Origin: Streptomyces sp. NBC_00223 | GTDB taxonomy: Bacteria > Actinomycetota > Actinomycetes > Streptomycetales > Streptomycetaceae | NCBI RefSeq assembly: GCF_036199905.1 | Contig: NZ_CP108109.1 | Location: 4,263,501 to 4,327,500, forward strand | Direction: 5' to 3' | DNA length: 64,000 nt | In this document: piece by piece, positions 1 to 7,923 of the stretch | Layout of the letters: every line of letters starts with the position of its first letter | Numbering within the stretch: position 1 is the stretch's first letter | Made by a program: the position numbers and the translations under genes | Notes under the pieces: generated by a model | Databases searched by the model: none | What the model saw: only the letters and a program-made list of their open reading frames with translations | What the model was told of the DNA's origin: nothing

Positions 1-968
1 TGGGCAAGACCGGCCGGAACGTCTCCGTCGTCGGACTGGGGACATGGCAACTGGGCTCCGACTGGGGTGACGTCCGCGAGGAGGACGCCATCGCCGTACT
101 GGACGCCGCCGTCGACGCCGGCGTCACCTTCTTCGACACCGCCGACGTCTACGGCGACGGCCGCAGCGAGCAGCTGATCGGCCGCTACCTCCGCGACCGC
201 CCCGCCGCGGACATCTTCGTCGCCACCAAGATGGGCCGCCGCGCCGACCAGCTCCCGGAGAACTACTCCCTCGACAACTTCCGTGCCTGGAACGACCGTT
301 CCCGCGCCAACCTCGGCGTCGACACGCTCGACCTCGTACAGCTGCACTGCCCGCCGACCCCCGTCTACTCGACCGACGCCGTCTTCGACGCGCTGGACAC
401 CCTCGTCGCGGAGAAGCGGATCGCCGCCTACGCGGTCAGTGTCGAGACCTGCGCCGAAGCCCTCGCCGCCATCGCCCGCCCGGGCGTCGCCAGCGTGCAG
501 ATCATCCTCAACCCGTTCCGGCTCAAGCCGCTTGAGGACGTCCTGCCCGCCGCCGCGGAGGCGGGCGTCGGCATCATCGCCCGCGTCCCCCTCGCGTCCG
601 GCCTGCTCAGCGGCAAGTACACGCGCGAGACCGTCTTCGCCGCGAACGACCACCGGACGTACAACCGGCACGGCGAGGCGTTCGACCAGGGCGAGACCTT
701 CTCCGGCGTCGAGTACGACACGGGCCTGGAGGCGGCCGCCGAGTTCGCCGAACTCGCCCCGGAGGGTGCGACGTCCGCGCAGACCGCGCTGCGCTGGATC
801 ATCCAGCAGCCCGGCGTCACCTCGGTCATCCCGGGCGCCCGCTCGGTGGAGCAGGCCCGCGCCAACGCGAGCGCCGCCGCGCTGCCGCCGCTGCCGGACA
901 CGACGCTGGCCGCCGTACGCGACCTGTACGACCGCCGTATCCGCGCCCAGGTGCACGCCCGCTGGTGA
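1..968 (+). CDS. Aldo/keto reductase, 5'-truncated by the window edge
   Basis: The start lies before the window; about 321 codons are readable in the frame that begins at base 3. Family members reduce or oxidise carbonyls with NADP(H) in the cytosol through an Asp-Tyr-Lys-His tetrad. Visible are VSVVGLGTWQLG near the N-terminus, catalytic Asp and Tyr in FFDTADVYGDGRSE, Lys in FVATKMG, His in DLVQLHCPP, and the C-terminal cofactor-binding stretch VTSVIPGARSVEQ. The family is usually 320-330 residues, so only a few are missing. The substrate cannot be told from sequence. The family call is firm. Confidence 0.9.
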   Translation, partial: GKTGRNVSVVGLGTWQLGSDWGDVREEDAIAVLDAAVDAGVTFFDTADVYGDGRSEQLIGRYLRDRPAADIFVATKMGRRADQLPENYSLDNFRAWNDRSRANLGVDTLDLVQLHCPPTPVYSTDAVFDALDTLVAEKRIAAYAVSVETCAEALAAIARPGVASVQIILNPFRLKPLEDVLPAAAEAGVGIIARVPLASGLLSGKYTRETVFAANDHRTYNRHGEAFDQGETFSGVEYDTGLEAAAEFAELAPEGATSAQTALRWIIQQPGVTSVIPGARSVEQARANASAAALPPLPDTTLAAVRDLYDRRIRAQVHARW

Positions 969-1095
969 CGGACGCGGCCAACGGCAGGCCGCACGGCCGC
1001 ACCCGCAAGCCGCACCCGCAGGTCGTACCCAAAGCTGTACCCAAAGCCGTACCCACCGGGCACCCCGCCCGGCGGGTACGGCTACCGTCTTGCGA

Positions 1096-1548
1096 ATGAC
1101 CACCTTCACTGACGATCACGCCGAATTCCCGGGCGCCGCCGGCCCGTACGCCACCACCGAGGCCGACCCGAACGCCGTGGGCCGGGTCCGCACCGAATAC
1201 TCCCCGGTCCACGACGGCGACCCCGACCCGGGCGAGATCGTCTGGACCTGGGTCCCGTTCGAGGAGCGGGACGGGCGCGGCAAGGACCGCCCGGTGCTCG
1301 TCGTCGCCCGGGAGAGCGGCGGCACGCTGCTGGCCGTGCAGCTCTCCAGCAAGCGGCACGACCAGGACCGCGAGTGGGTCGGGATCGGCGCGGGCCCCTG
1401 GGACCGCGAGGGCCGCGACTCCTGGGTCTCCCTCGACCGGGTGCTGCGCCTGCACGACCAGGGCATGCGCCGCGAGGCCTGCGCCCTGGACCGCGCCCGC
1501 TTCGACCTCGTGGTGGACCGCCTCAAGGAGTTGTACGGCTGGTCGTGA
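1096..1548 (+). CDS. PemK/MazF-like family protein
   Basis: A 150-residue protein starting at ATG 1096. The first 40 residues are a variable acidic leader; the core begins at PGEIVWTWVPFEERDG, followed by KDRPVLVVAR and LLAVQLSSK. This matches the start of PemK/MazF folds (a PG-x-I/V-x-W beta strand, then R-P-V-L-V). Classical members are mRNA endoribonucleases paired with an antitoxin, but no antitoxin gene adjoins this one, and single-copy actinobacterial PemK-like proteins are common and may not be toxins. The fold assignment is fairly safe; toxicity is not shown. It follows the reductase gene by 127 bases. Confidence 0.7.
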   Translation: MTTFTDDHAEFPGAAGPYATTEADPNAVGRVRTEYSPVHDGDPDPGEIVWTWVPFEERDGRGKDRPVLVVARESGGTLLAVQLSSKRHDQDREWVGIGAGPWDREGRDSWVSLDRVLRLHDQGMRREACALDRARFDLVVDRLKELYGWS

Positions 1549-1664
1549 CCGGCCGTGCCCCCCGGCGTCCGCTGCCAACGCCAACTTACGGCGGACGCCG
1601 CCAACTTCCGGCGTCGGCCGTCAACTCCCGGCGGACGCTGGTGAGCGGCCGCGCCGGAGCGTAA

Positions 1665-1793
1665 GGTCGTCCCCGGTGTGCCGGGAAGTCTGGTCGGCGG
1701 TCGCTTCGGCGACCCCTGCCGCCGGACCGAGGGACCTCCCGTGCTCGAACTCACCGCCGCCGCAAGCCTGATACCCCACCCGGCGCACCCCGC
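1665..1793 (+). promoter_or_regulatory. Structured 5' leader of the ArsB/NhaD-type gene (possible riboswitch)
   Basis: The leader folds as three nested helices by eye. The innermost is GGTCGC-TTCG-GCGACC, a UUCG-capped hairpin (about 1704-1719). Outside it TGGTC/GGC pair with GCC/GGACC, and an outer CGGGA near 1682 pairs with TCCCG just before the leader-peptide GTG at 1741. The last strand overlaps the initiation region, the layout expected of a translational switch. I do not recognise a named riboswitch class here. Confidence 0.45.
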
Positions 1794-1797
1794 GTGA
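1741..1797 (+). CDS. 18-codon leader peptide overlapping the transporter start
   Basis: GTG 1741 opens an 18-residue reading frame (MLELTAAASLIPHPAHPA) whose TGA at 1795-1797 overlaps the transporter's GTG at 1794 (GTGA overlap). That geometry is typical of translational coupling. The frame is rich in Ala and Pro, with no run of one regulatory amino acid. It could also be a fortuitous frame inside the structured leader; its start is at the closing strand of the outer helix. Confidence 0.4.
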   Translation: MLELTAAASLIPHPAHPA

Positions 1798-3092
1798 GCG
1801 GCTGGCAGGCGTGGGCGGCCCTCGCGGTCTTCGCCGGCGCGTACGTCCTGATCGTCACCGAGTGGGTGCACCGGGTGGCCGCCGCGCTCGGCGGCGCGGC
1901 CGCGATGCTGGCGCTGCGGGCCACCGACGCCGACGCGGCCTTCTTCTCCACCCGCGCGGGCATCGACTGGAACGTCGTCTTCCTGCTGCTCGGCATGATG
2001 ATGATCGTCGGAGTGCTGCGCCGGACCGGCCTCTTCGAGTTCCTGGCGATCTGGGCGGTCCGCCGGGCCAGAGCGCGGCCGTTCCGGGTCATGGTCATGC
2101 TCGTGGTGATCACCGCGGCCGCCTCCGCGCTGCTGGACAACGTCACCACGGTCCTGCTGGTCGCGCCCGTCACCCTGCTGGTGTGCGAGCAACTGGCCCT
2201 GCCCGTGGCGCCGTTCCTGATCTCCGAGGTGCTGGCGTCCAACATCGGCGGCATCGCCACCCTCGTCGGCGACCCGCCGAACATCATCGTCGGCACCCGC
2301 GCGGGCCTGACCTTCAACGACTTCCTGGTCCATCTCGCCCCGCTGGCCGCGCTGTTGACCGCCGTCCTGGTCGTGATGTGCCGGGTGATGTTCGCCAAGT
2401 CCTTTGTGTACGACGAGAAGCGCGCCGCCGCGGTGCTGGCGCTCGACCCGCGCGCCGCGATCCGCGATCGGCGGCTGCTCGCCCAGGGCCTGACCGTACT
2501 CGCCGCCGTCGTGGCCGGGTTCGTGGCGCACCCCTTGCTCCACTACGAGCCCAGCGTCGTCGCGCTGCTGGGCGCCGGGGTGCTGATCGCGGTCACCCCG
2601 GTCCGTACGGAGGAGGTGCTGGCCGAGGTGGAGTGGCCGACGCTGGCCTTCTTCGCGGGGCTGTTCGTGATGGTCGGCGGGCTGATCGAGACCGGGGTGG
2701 TCGGCGCGGTGTCGCGCGCGCTGGCCGACGCCACCGGGGGTGACGCGCTGAGCGCCTCGGCACTGCTGCTCGGCGGTTCGGCGGCGCTGTCGGCGATCGT
2801 GGACAACATCCCTTACGTGGCCACGATGGCGCCGGTCACCGCGGACCTGGTCCACACGGTCGGGCCAGGACACGGCCATGTTCTGTGGTGGGCGCTGACG
2901 GCCGGCGCCGACCTCGGCGGCAACGCGACGGCGATCGGCGCGTCGGCGAACGTCGTGGTGCTCGGCATCGCGGAACGCAACCGGACGCCGATCTCCTTCT
3001 GGACGTTCACGCGGTACGGCGCTCCGGTCGCGGCGGTGACGGTCGCGGTGAGCGGACTGTACGTGTGGGTGCGCTACTTCGCCCTGGGGTGA
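1794..3092 (+). CDS. ArsB/NhaD (SLC13-like) family ion transporter
   Basis: A 432-residue polytopic membrane protein with about 11-12 hydrophobic segments. IGGIATLVGDPPNIIVG in the middle and the related GGNATAIGASANVVVLG near the C-terminus are the two re-entrant signatures of the arsenite/sodium/citrate (ion transporter) superfamily. VTTVLLVAPVTLL and IVDNIPYVATMAPV are the inverted-repeat partners. Members export arsenite, exchange Na+/H+, or import dicarboxylates; the ligand cannot be decided. No arsR, arsC or other arsenic gene adjoins it, so a cation/proton role is at least as likely. GTG 1794 is chosen from the overlap with the leader peptide; expression is probably controlled by the leader. 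Confidence 0.85.
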   Translation: MSGWQAWAALAVFAGAYVLIVTEWVHRVAAALGGAAAMLALRATDADAAFFSTRAGIDWNVVFLLLGMMMIVGVLRRTGLFEFLAIWAVRRARARPFRVMVMLVVITAAASALLDNVTTVLLVAPVTLLVCEQLALPVAPFLISEVLASNIGGIATLVGDPPNIIVGTRAGLTFNDFLVHLAPLAALLTAVLVVMCRVMFAKSFVYDEKRAAAVLALDPRAAIRDRRLLAQGLTVLAAVVAGFVAHPLLHYEPSVVALLGAGVLIAVTPVRTEEVLAEVEWPTLAFFAGLFVMVGGLIETGVVGAVSRALADATGGDALSASALLLGGSAALSAIVDNIPYVATMAPVTADLVHTVGPGHGHVLWWALTAGADLGGNATAIGASANVVVLGIAERNRTPISFWTFTRYGAPVAAVTVAVSGLYVWVRYFALG

Positions 3093-3123
3093 GGACTCGC
3101 GCGCGGGCCGATCCTCGTGCCTC

Positions 3124-3630
3124 CTACGGCCCCGCGCCCCTGTCGTACGGTCCCCCGCCCGCCGCGGTGAACGTCCGCAGCCCCTCGATCAGGACGCACC
3201 GCTGCCGCGGCGGTATCCGGGCGGCGATCCCGGCGACCGCGCCCCGGCGGCGCTCGGTCACCTCGGCCACGGTCCGCCGCCCCTCACCGGTCAGCGAGAT
3301 CACGCAGGCCCGGCGGTCGTCGGGGAGGGTGTCCCGGGCGACCATACCCGCGGCGGACAGCCGACCGCTCATCCGCATGGCCGTGGACGGCTGTACGTCC
3401 AACTCCTCCGCCAGCGTCGACAGGTTCAGCGGCCCCCGCTCGTACAGCGCGGTCAGCATCCGGAACTGCGGGAGCGTCAGCGCCTCCGCCACGGTGTGCA
3501 GCGAGCGGACGGTGACGGTCACCAGCAGCCGGGACGCGGTCAGCAGCGCGTCGGCCAGCGCTTCGGCTTCTTCGTGCCCGGAAGCGGGGCCGGGCGCGGG
3601 GGTCGGGGCGGGTATGCGGGCGGCGATCAT
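3124..3630 (-). CDS. MarR-family transcriptional regulator
   Basis: A 168-residue winged-helix regulator starting at ATG 3630. After a short Pro/Ala-rich N-terminus come a dimerisation helix (EEAEALADALLTASRLL), the recognition region LTLPQFRMLTALYERG and LSTLAEELDVQPSTAMRM, and the wing containing LPDDRRACVISLT, the DxR motif of MarR proteins. Such proteins usually repress a neighbouring gene and release DNA on binding a small ligand. It is only 16 bases downstream of the mIHF-like gene on the same strand, so the two probably form an operon. A longer in-frame extension upstream overlaps that gene and is not used. Confidence 0.88.
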   Translation of the reverse strand: MIAARIPAPTPAPGPASGHEEAEALADALLTASRLLVTVTVRSLHTVAEALTLPQFRMLTALYERGPLNLSTLAEELDVQPSTAMRMSGRLSAAGMVARDTLPDDRRACVISLTGEGRRTVAEVTERRRGAVAGIAARIPPRQRCVLIEGLRTFTAAGGGPYDRGAGP

Positions 3631-3646
3631 GGGTGCTCGCCTCGGA

Positions 3647-4018
3647 TCAGGCTCCCTGGCGGTTGTGTTCGTGCTCCGCGCGGGCGACGAGTTCGCACAG
3701 CTCCACCCGCTCGCCCGAGCTGAGGTCACCGACGGTCTGCTTGTCGTGGACGTGCGCCCGGAGCAGCACGTCGTGCCCGTCGAGGGCGCTGATCCACGGC
3801 AGGGCGTGGACGAGCGCGCTGGCGCGGATGTCGGCGACCTCACGGTCCCGGGCCGTCGCCCGGCGCAGCACGCGGAACAGACCCACGGTGCCTTCCGCGG
3901 CGACCTCTCCCAGGACCTCGGCGCGCCGTCGGCTGCCTTCCTCGTCGGCGGGGTCCGCCGCCATGGCCGCGACGCGCGGGTTGGCAAGGCGCTGTCGTAC
4001 GGTACCGAAATGTGTCAT
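3647..4018 (-). CDS. Small DNA-binding-like protein resembling actinobacterial IHF
   Basis: A 123-residue protein; ATG 4018 is chosen for the GGGAGTCC site just upstream. The second half (VADIRASALVHALPWI followed by GHDVLLRAHV) resembles the core of mIHF, the actinobacterial nucleoid protein, where a similar KVSALLESLPGVG stretch precedes the helix-two-turn-helix. The N-terminal helix rich in Arg/Glu also fits. It is longer than mIHF (about 105) and His-rich rather than Lys-rich at the C-terminus, so it would be a divergent paralogue, not the housekeeping protein. It heads a probable two-gene operon with the MarR gene. The assignment is from memory of the family and tentative. Confidence 0.5.
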   Translation of the reverse strand: MTHFGTVRQRLANPRVAAMAADPADEEGSRRRAEVLGEVAAEGTVGLFRVLRRATARDREVADIRASALVHALPWISALDGHDVLLRAHVHDKQTVGDLSSGERVELCELVARAEHEHNRQGA

Positions 4019-4119
4019 GAGGACTCCCTTCGGCTTCTTCCAGGGTAGTCCCGTCTTTGCACAGTGCAAACGCCGGAAAGGGCCCTCTGGCCTGGGTGTT
4101 TCGGGCCCTACGGGGGCGT

Positions 4120-4182
4120 GCGGGAGCCGGGCGGGAGCCGGGCGGGAGCCGGGCGCGGGCCGGGCGCGGGCCGGGCGGGCGG
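4120..4182. repeat. Short GC-rich tandem repeat
   Basis: The spacer contains CGGGAGCCGGG-type units repeated about six times (GGGAGCCGGGC three times, then GCGCGGGCCGG twice). No gene is evident between 4070 and 4256; this looks like slippage-prone spacer. Confidence 0.7.
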
Positions 4183-4256
4183 CCCTTGGCGCGGGGACGC
4201 CGAAAGGCGGCCGCGCGTCGGGGGGACGCGGGCCGCCTCGGGGTGGTGAGGTGCGG

Positions 4257-4955
4257 TTACGGGCGGGTGGCCTTGGCGGCGGGGGTCTCGTCGGCGGGCT
4301 CGGCGTCGGCGCTCTCGGCCTTCCGCTCGGCGTCGTTGTCGGCGTCGACCTCGGCTTCGGCGTCCGCTTCTGTGTCGGCCGCGTCGGCCGCGTCGACAGC
4401 CGCGGGCTCCTCGGCCTCTTCCGCGTCGGCGTCCTCGAAGCGCGCGTCGAGGACCGCGTCGAGCTGCGCCGCCCACTCCTTGAGCTGGCTCCGGGACGTC
4501 GCGTCGACGTTCGCCTCGAACCACCGGCGGGTGCTCACGTACACCGTGACGGTGAACCTGCGCCCGAAGCGCGGTGTGTCGATCTCCACCGCGCCGATCT
4601 CGTCCCAGTGGAAGTCGGCCTCCTCGCCGTCCAGCCGGAAGGTGATGCCCGTACGGTCGGCCGTGATCGAGCCGCGGCGGTCGGAGATCTCGAAGACGGG
4701 CAGGCCGTCGTCCTCCTCGACCTCGGATTCCGCCTCGGACTCCGGCTGCTCGTCGGCGTCGGCGTCCGCGGCCACCTTCTCGGCGGTGGCAGCGGGCTCC
4801 TCGGGGGCGTCCTCGGGGCCTGGCGAAGCCGCCGCCTGGGCCGGGACTGAGACCTCCGCGTCGGCAGGGCGCGGGGGCGTGATGCCGGGGACGTATGCCG
4901 GATCGAACCCGGCAGCGTGAATCGGCGGGACGATTGGACCTATGCGCTGCTCCAC
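4257..4955 (-). CDS. Acidic protein with a PH-like central domain
   Basis: A 232-residue protein of unknown function. Residues about 10-75 and 180-232 are low-complexity Ala/Glu/Asp, while about 80-170 form a conserved-looking beta-rich block (LPVFEISDRRGSITADR, TGITFRLDGEEADFHWDEI, FTVTVYVSTRRWFEANVDA) ending in a helix, suggestive of a PH-like fold. No signal peptide or membrane segment. GTG 4955 is preferred because a TTGCCG/CATACT promoter (16-base spacer, 4963-4990 on the minus strand) would begin transcription about at the GTG, giving a leaderless mRNA, frequent in Streptomyces. An ATG 69 bases further upstream is an alternative with no ribosome-binding site. Confidence 0.65.
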   Translation of the reverse strand: MEQRIGPIVPPIHAAGFDPAYVPGITPPRPADAEVSVPAQAAASPGPEDAPEEPAATAEKVAADADADEQPESEAESEVEEDDGLPVFEISDRRGSITADRTGITFRLDGEEADFHWDEIGAVEIDTPRFGRRFTVTVYVSTRRWFEANVDATSRSQLKEWAAQLDAVLDARFEDADAEEAEEPAAVDAADAADTEADAEAEVDADNDAERKAESADAEPADETPAAKATRP

Positions 4956-5399
4956 GCAGAGCAGTATGGCCGACAAAGCTGTGGCGGCAACCGTCGCATC
5001 CGTATCTGTGCGTCTCCTTGGCATCCGGGTCGGCGTCCGGGCCGCGCCCGCCACCGCGCTCGCGGGGATGCCGGCACTCGCCGGCGAAGCGTTCCCCGCC
5101 CACGTCCCGCCCACGTCACAGCCCGCCTCGCCGCGCTGCCCGGCGTGCGTGCCGAGGCGCTCGGAGGCTCGCGCGCCACGGGGACGCACCGGGCGGACGG
5201 CGGCCGGGATGTCGCCGCCCACTACCGCCGGGGAGCGTTCTCACCCGAAAGTGTGCGGGCGCTCGGCGGCCCGGGGAGGTCGACCCGGCGTCGCCGACCG
5301 CCGCCGTGGACGCGGCGGCCGTACTCCTCCAGCTCCCACCCCCGCCTGAGCCGTCGGCCCGCGGCGCTCAGTGCGGCGGGCGTCGGCTCGGGCGGGGGC
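4956..5399. other. Gene-poor spacer
   Basis: About 440 bases between two minus-strand genes. Open frames exist on both strands, but none has a convincing start, ribosome-binding site or family resemblance. The promoter of the preceding feature lies in its first 40 bases. Confidence 0.5.
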
Positions 5400-6923
5400 T
5401 CATCTGATGACGCCCGCCGCGCGGGCAGCCCGCAGCCAGGTGGGGAACTCGCCCATCAGACAGTCGTACAGCTCGGCGTCGCTGCGGTCGCGGGGGTCGC
5501 GGCCCGCCGCGAAGAAGCCCGCGTTGTCGATGTGCCGCCCGGACAGCGTGTCCAGGCCCTGGAGGAAGCTCAGCCCGCGGGGGTGGCCGAAGCCGACGAA
5601 CTGCCAGAAGATCGGCAGGGCGCTGGTCTGCTGGAGCAGCTGCTCGGTCTGCTTCCGGTCGAAGGGCTCGCCGTCGGTCTGGAAGACGACGAACGCCGGG
5701 TCGGTGGCGCCGCTGGCCTGGTAGTGCCGGACGACCGCCTGCATGGCGGGGGTGTACGACGTGCCGCCCCACGGCAGCTTGCGCTGAAGCGCCTCGACCC
5801 GGCCGGAGTGGTTGGCCAGGCCGATGTCGGAGATCAGATTCACCCCGTTGGAGAAGAAGACCAGCGGGACGATTCCGTCGTCGTCGAGGTTGGCGGACAG
5901 GCCCAGCACCTGTTCCGCCAGGTGCTGCATGGTGCCCTTGCGGTAGTACGACCGCATGCTCGCGGAGTGGTCCATCACCAGGTAGACGGCGGCCCGCTGG
6001 CCGGTGATGCCCTTCTTCTCCAGCGAGATGCCCGCCTGCTTGTAGAGGTCGACCAGGGCGGGCGCCGAGCGCTGGACCTTCTCCAGGCTGATGGCGGGCG
6101 CGGCCCCGGGCACGGGCGGCGGCGGTACGGGGGCGCCCTGGGCGGGAGGCCCCTGCCAGGCGGGCGCGGTCGGCGGCGGGGGCAGCGGCCACGAGGGCGC
6201 GCCGGGCGGCGGCGGGGGAGCCACCGGGCCGCCGGGTGCCGGGGGAGCCGCTGGCCAGGAAGGCGCGGACGGGGGAGGCGGCGGTCCGTAGGCCGACAGC
6301 GGTGTCGACAGCGGGGGCGGCGGCGGTACGGGCGCGTAGGCCGAAGGGGGCGGGGGTGCGGGTGCCAGGGGCGGCGGGGGCGCTACCGGCGGCGCCGCGG
6401 CGGCTTGCGGGGCCGCCGGGCCGGGGTCGTCCACGATCACCCCGAAGTCCTGGGCCAGCCCGGCAAGCCCGTCGGCGTACCCCTGTCCGACCGCCCGTAC
6501 CTTCCACTCGTCGCCCCGCCGGTAGAACTCCGCGAGGACGACGACGCTCTCGCCCAGCCGCAGCGGCGGCGGGACGAAGGAGAGCCGCTTGTCGCCCGCG
6601 GCGACCTCCACCCGCGGGGTGCCGCCGCCGTCGAAGACGGCGCCGGGCCGGTCCGCGTCGACGCTCGCCACGACCGCCACCGTGCGGATCTCGGCCGGGA
6701 CCCGGGCGAAGTCCACGCCGACGGCCGGGCCGTCCACGGTCACGCCGTCCTGCGCGGGGTGGTTGTAGAAGACGAGGTCGCTGTCGCCGCGTACCTTGCC
6801 GGCGGCGGTCAGCAGCACCGCGGACACGTCCACGGGCGTTCCCGTCGCGATCACGGTGGCCCGGGCGACGGGCGCGGTGAGCGCCGCGTTGCCGCCCGGC
6901 GTGAGCGATATGACCTGGTCCAT
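5400..6923 (-). CDS. TerD-domain and von Willebrand A-domain stress protein
   Basis: A 507-residue cytosolic protein. Residues 1-170 are a TerD (tellurium resistance/calcium-binding stress) domain: MDQVISLTPGGNAAL, SDLVFYNHPAQDG, VVASVDADRPGAVF. Residues about 180-280 are a Pro-rich linker with many PPPP runs. Residues about 290-500 are a TerY-like vWA domain with the metal-binding DHSASM near residue 317, then LVFFSNGVN and FVVFQTDGEPFDR. Single proteins joining TerD to vWA are common in Streptomyces ter loci and are thought to act in metal-linked stress signalling. No other ter gene adjoins it. Start from ATG 6923; a longer upstream frame runs into the divergent rpmG promoter. Confidence 0.88.
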   Translation of the reverse strand: MDQVISLTPGGNAALTAPVARATVIATGTPVDVSAVLLTAAGKVRGDSDLVFYNHPAQDGVTVDGPAVGVDFARVPAEIRTVAVVASVDADRPGAVFDGGGTPRVEVAAGDKRLSFVPPPLRLGESVVVLAEFYRRGDEWKVRAVGQGYADGLAGLAQDFGVIVDDPGPAAPQAAAAPPVAPPPPLAPAPPPPSAYAPVPPPPPLSTPLSAYGPPPPPSAPSWPAAPPAPGGPVAPPPPPGAPSWPLPPPPTAPAWQGPPAQGAPVPPPPVPGAAPAISLEKVQRSAPALVDLYKQAGISLEKKGITGQRAAVYLVMDHSASMRSYYRKGTMQHLAEQVLGLSANLDDDGIVPLVFFSNGVNLISDIGLANHSGRVEALQRKLPWGGTSYTPAMQAVVRHYQASGATDPAFVVFQTDGEPFDRKQTEQLLQQTSALPIFWQFVGFGHPRGLSFLQGLDTLSGRHIDNAGFFAAGRDPRDRSDAELYDCLMGEFPTWLRAARAAGVIR

Positions 6924-7031
6924 ACGTAAGTCCCCCCGCGTACCAATGGCCGTCCGGGACGGCCCTGAGCTGCCCCCATTGTTCCGCCCCGGGTGGGTAG
7001 GCGGAAGCAGCGGGGACTGTCCGGAGTGTTT

Positions 7032-7046
7032 TGAAAACGAAAACCA
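7032..7046 (+). promoter_or_regulatory. Candidate Zur operator of the rpmG-rpmE2 pair
   Basis: TGAAAACGAAAACCA lies 19 bases before the rpmG start and resembles the Streptomyces Zur box (TGAAAATGATTTTCA type): the left half is exact up to TGAAAACG, the right half is imperfect. Zinc-bound Zur would repress, so zinc-free L33 and L31 are made when zinc is scarce. Inferred from motif plus gene content. Confidence 0.6.
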
Positions 7047-7064
7047 TTGCAGTATGGTGGCCTC

Positions 7065-7229
7065 ATGGCACGTAATGAAGTACGTCCCGTGATCAAGCTC
7101 AGGTCCACCGCCGGCACCGGATACACCTACGTCACCCGCAAGAACCGGCGGAACGACCCCGACCGGGTGACGTTGCGCAAGTACGACCCGGTCGCCGGTC
7201 GCCACGTCGCCTTCCGAGAGGAGCGCTGA
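7065..7229 (+). CDS. rpmG: 50S ribosomal protein L33, cysteine-free form
   Basis: 54 residues, starting at ATG 7065 ([11 protein letters not shown]). The family signature [13 protein letters not shown] is present. The two CxxC zinc-binding pairs of the housekeeping L33 are absent; the corresponding places read LRSTAGTG and YDPVAG, making this a zinc-independent C-minus paralogue. Such copies replace the zinc form in the large subunit when zinc is low, releasing zinc. It sits 2 bases before the L31 gene, and the two are clearly co-transcribed behind a Zur-like site. The name is certain; regulation is inferred. Confidence 0.96.
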   Translation: MARNEVRPVIKLRSTAGTGYTYVTRKNRRNDPDRVTLRKYDPVAGRHVAFREER

Positions 7230-7231
7230 GC

Positions 7232-7483
7232 ATGAAGCCAGGTATCCACCCCACGTACCACCAGGTCGTCTTCCGGGACCGGGCCGCGGACTACGCCTTC
7301 CTCACCCGGTCGACCGCCACCAGCGAGAAGACCGTCGAGTGGGAGGACGGCCGCACCTACCCGGTGATCGACGTCGAGATCTCCTCGGTGAGTCACCCCT
7401 TCTACACGGGCAAGTCGCGCGTCCTGGACACCGCGGGCCGCGTCGAGCGCTTCCAGCGCCGCTACGGCGAGAAGCGCCGCTGA
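7232..7483 (+). CDS. rpmE2: 50S ribosomal protein L31, type B
   Basis: 83 residues, the usual length for type B L31. [16 protein letters not shown] is the diagnostic start, and [19 protein letters not shown] and [11 protein letters not shown] complete the family pattern. Type B proteins lack the CxxC zinc site of the 70-residue type A form; no cysteine is present here. Expected to take the place of zinc-binding L31 on ribosomes under zinc starvation, together with the L33 just upstream. Confidence 0.97.
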   Translation: MKPGIHPTYHQVVFRDRAADYAFLTRSTATSEKTVEWEDGRTYPVIDVEISSVSHPFYTGKSRVLDTAGRVERFQRRYGEKRR

Positions 7484-7870
7484 GGCTCCGCCTCGGGTAC
7501 AGGGTTCCGGCGCCGAGCGCCGGGGTTCCGCCTCGGCGCCGAGCCTTGGAGACTTCTCCCGTTACGCGCCCGCCCTGCACCCGCCGATGCTCGCCGCGCG
7601 ACCGCGGCCTTCCTCGCGTCCTGCCCGTACTGCTCCACCCGGCGGGCGAGATCGTCGCCGACGCGCTGTGTCTCTTGGCCGTCGCCCTGGTGGTCACCGC
7701 CGCCGTCCTCGCGCAGCGCCGACACGGCACACCGGACCCGGGCGCGAGCAGCTGGACCGTACGCAACCGGCGGCGCACCGGGCGGCAGCTGTACTGACGG
7801 CGGTGGGAACCGTCCCGGCCGTGGGTCGCCCGGCCGGCTGCCGGCCGGCCGCGGACGCGAGACAACGGCA
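7484..7870. other. Spacer with a possible small membrane-protein remnant
   Basis: A GGCGCCGAG hairpin (7509-7540) follows the L31 stop and may end the transcript. Bases 7639-7797 on the plus strand could encode a hydrophobic segment (ADALCLLAVALVVTAAVLA) with a basic tail, but no standard start codon or ribosome-binding site precedes it in that frame, so it is not called a gene. Confidence 0.4.
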
Positions 7871-7912
7871 GGGCCGGTGGTCGCGGACGGGAAGGTCCGC
7901 GGCCACCGGCCC
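7871..7912 (-). terminator. Strong hairpin terminator of the secreted-protein gene
   Basis: An 18-bp stem with a single G.T pair and 6-base loop begins GGGCCGGTGG and closes CCACCGGCCC. It lies 12 bases beyond the minus-strand stop at 7924. Confidence 0.7.
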
Positions 7913-7923
7913 TGAGGGGAGGG

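Noticed and set aside
1665..1740. Cobalamin riboswitch upstream of the transporter
   Set aside because: The GCCGGGAAG stretch recalls part of a B12 element, but the GCCACTG box and the length needed are absent.
1116..2879. A long His/Arg/Gln-rich open frame opposite the transporter
   Set aside because: Antisense shadow of the transporter gene; composition typical of reversed GC-rich coding sequence.
4942..5349. A 135-codon plus-strand frame starting MRCSTQSSMADKAV
   Set aside because: Overlaps the leaderless promoter and start of the acidic protein, no ribosome-binding site, and the second half has no protein-like pattern.
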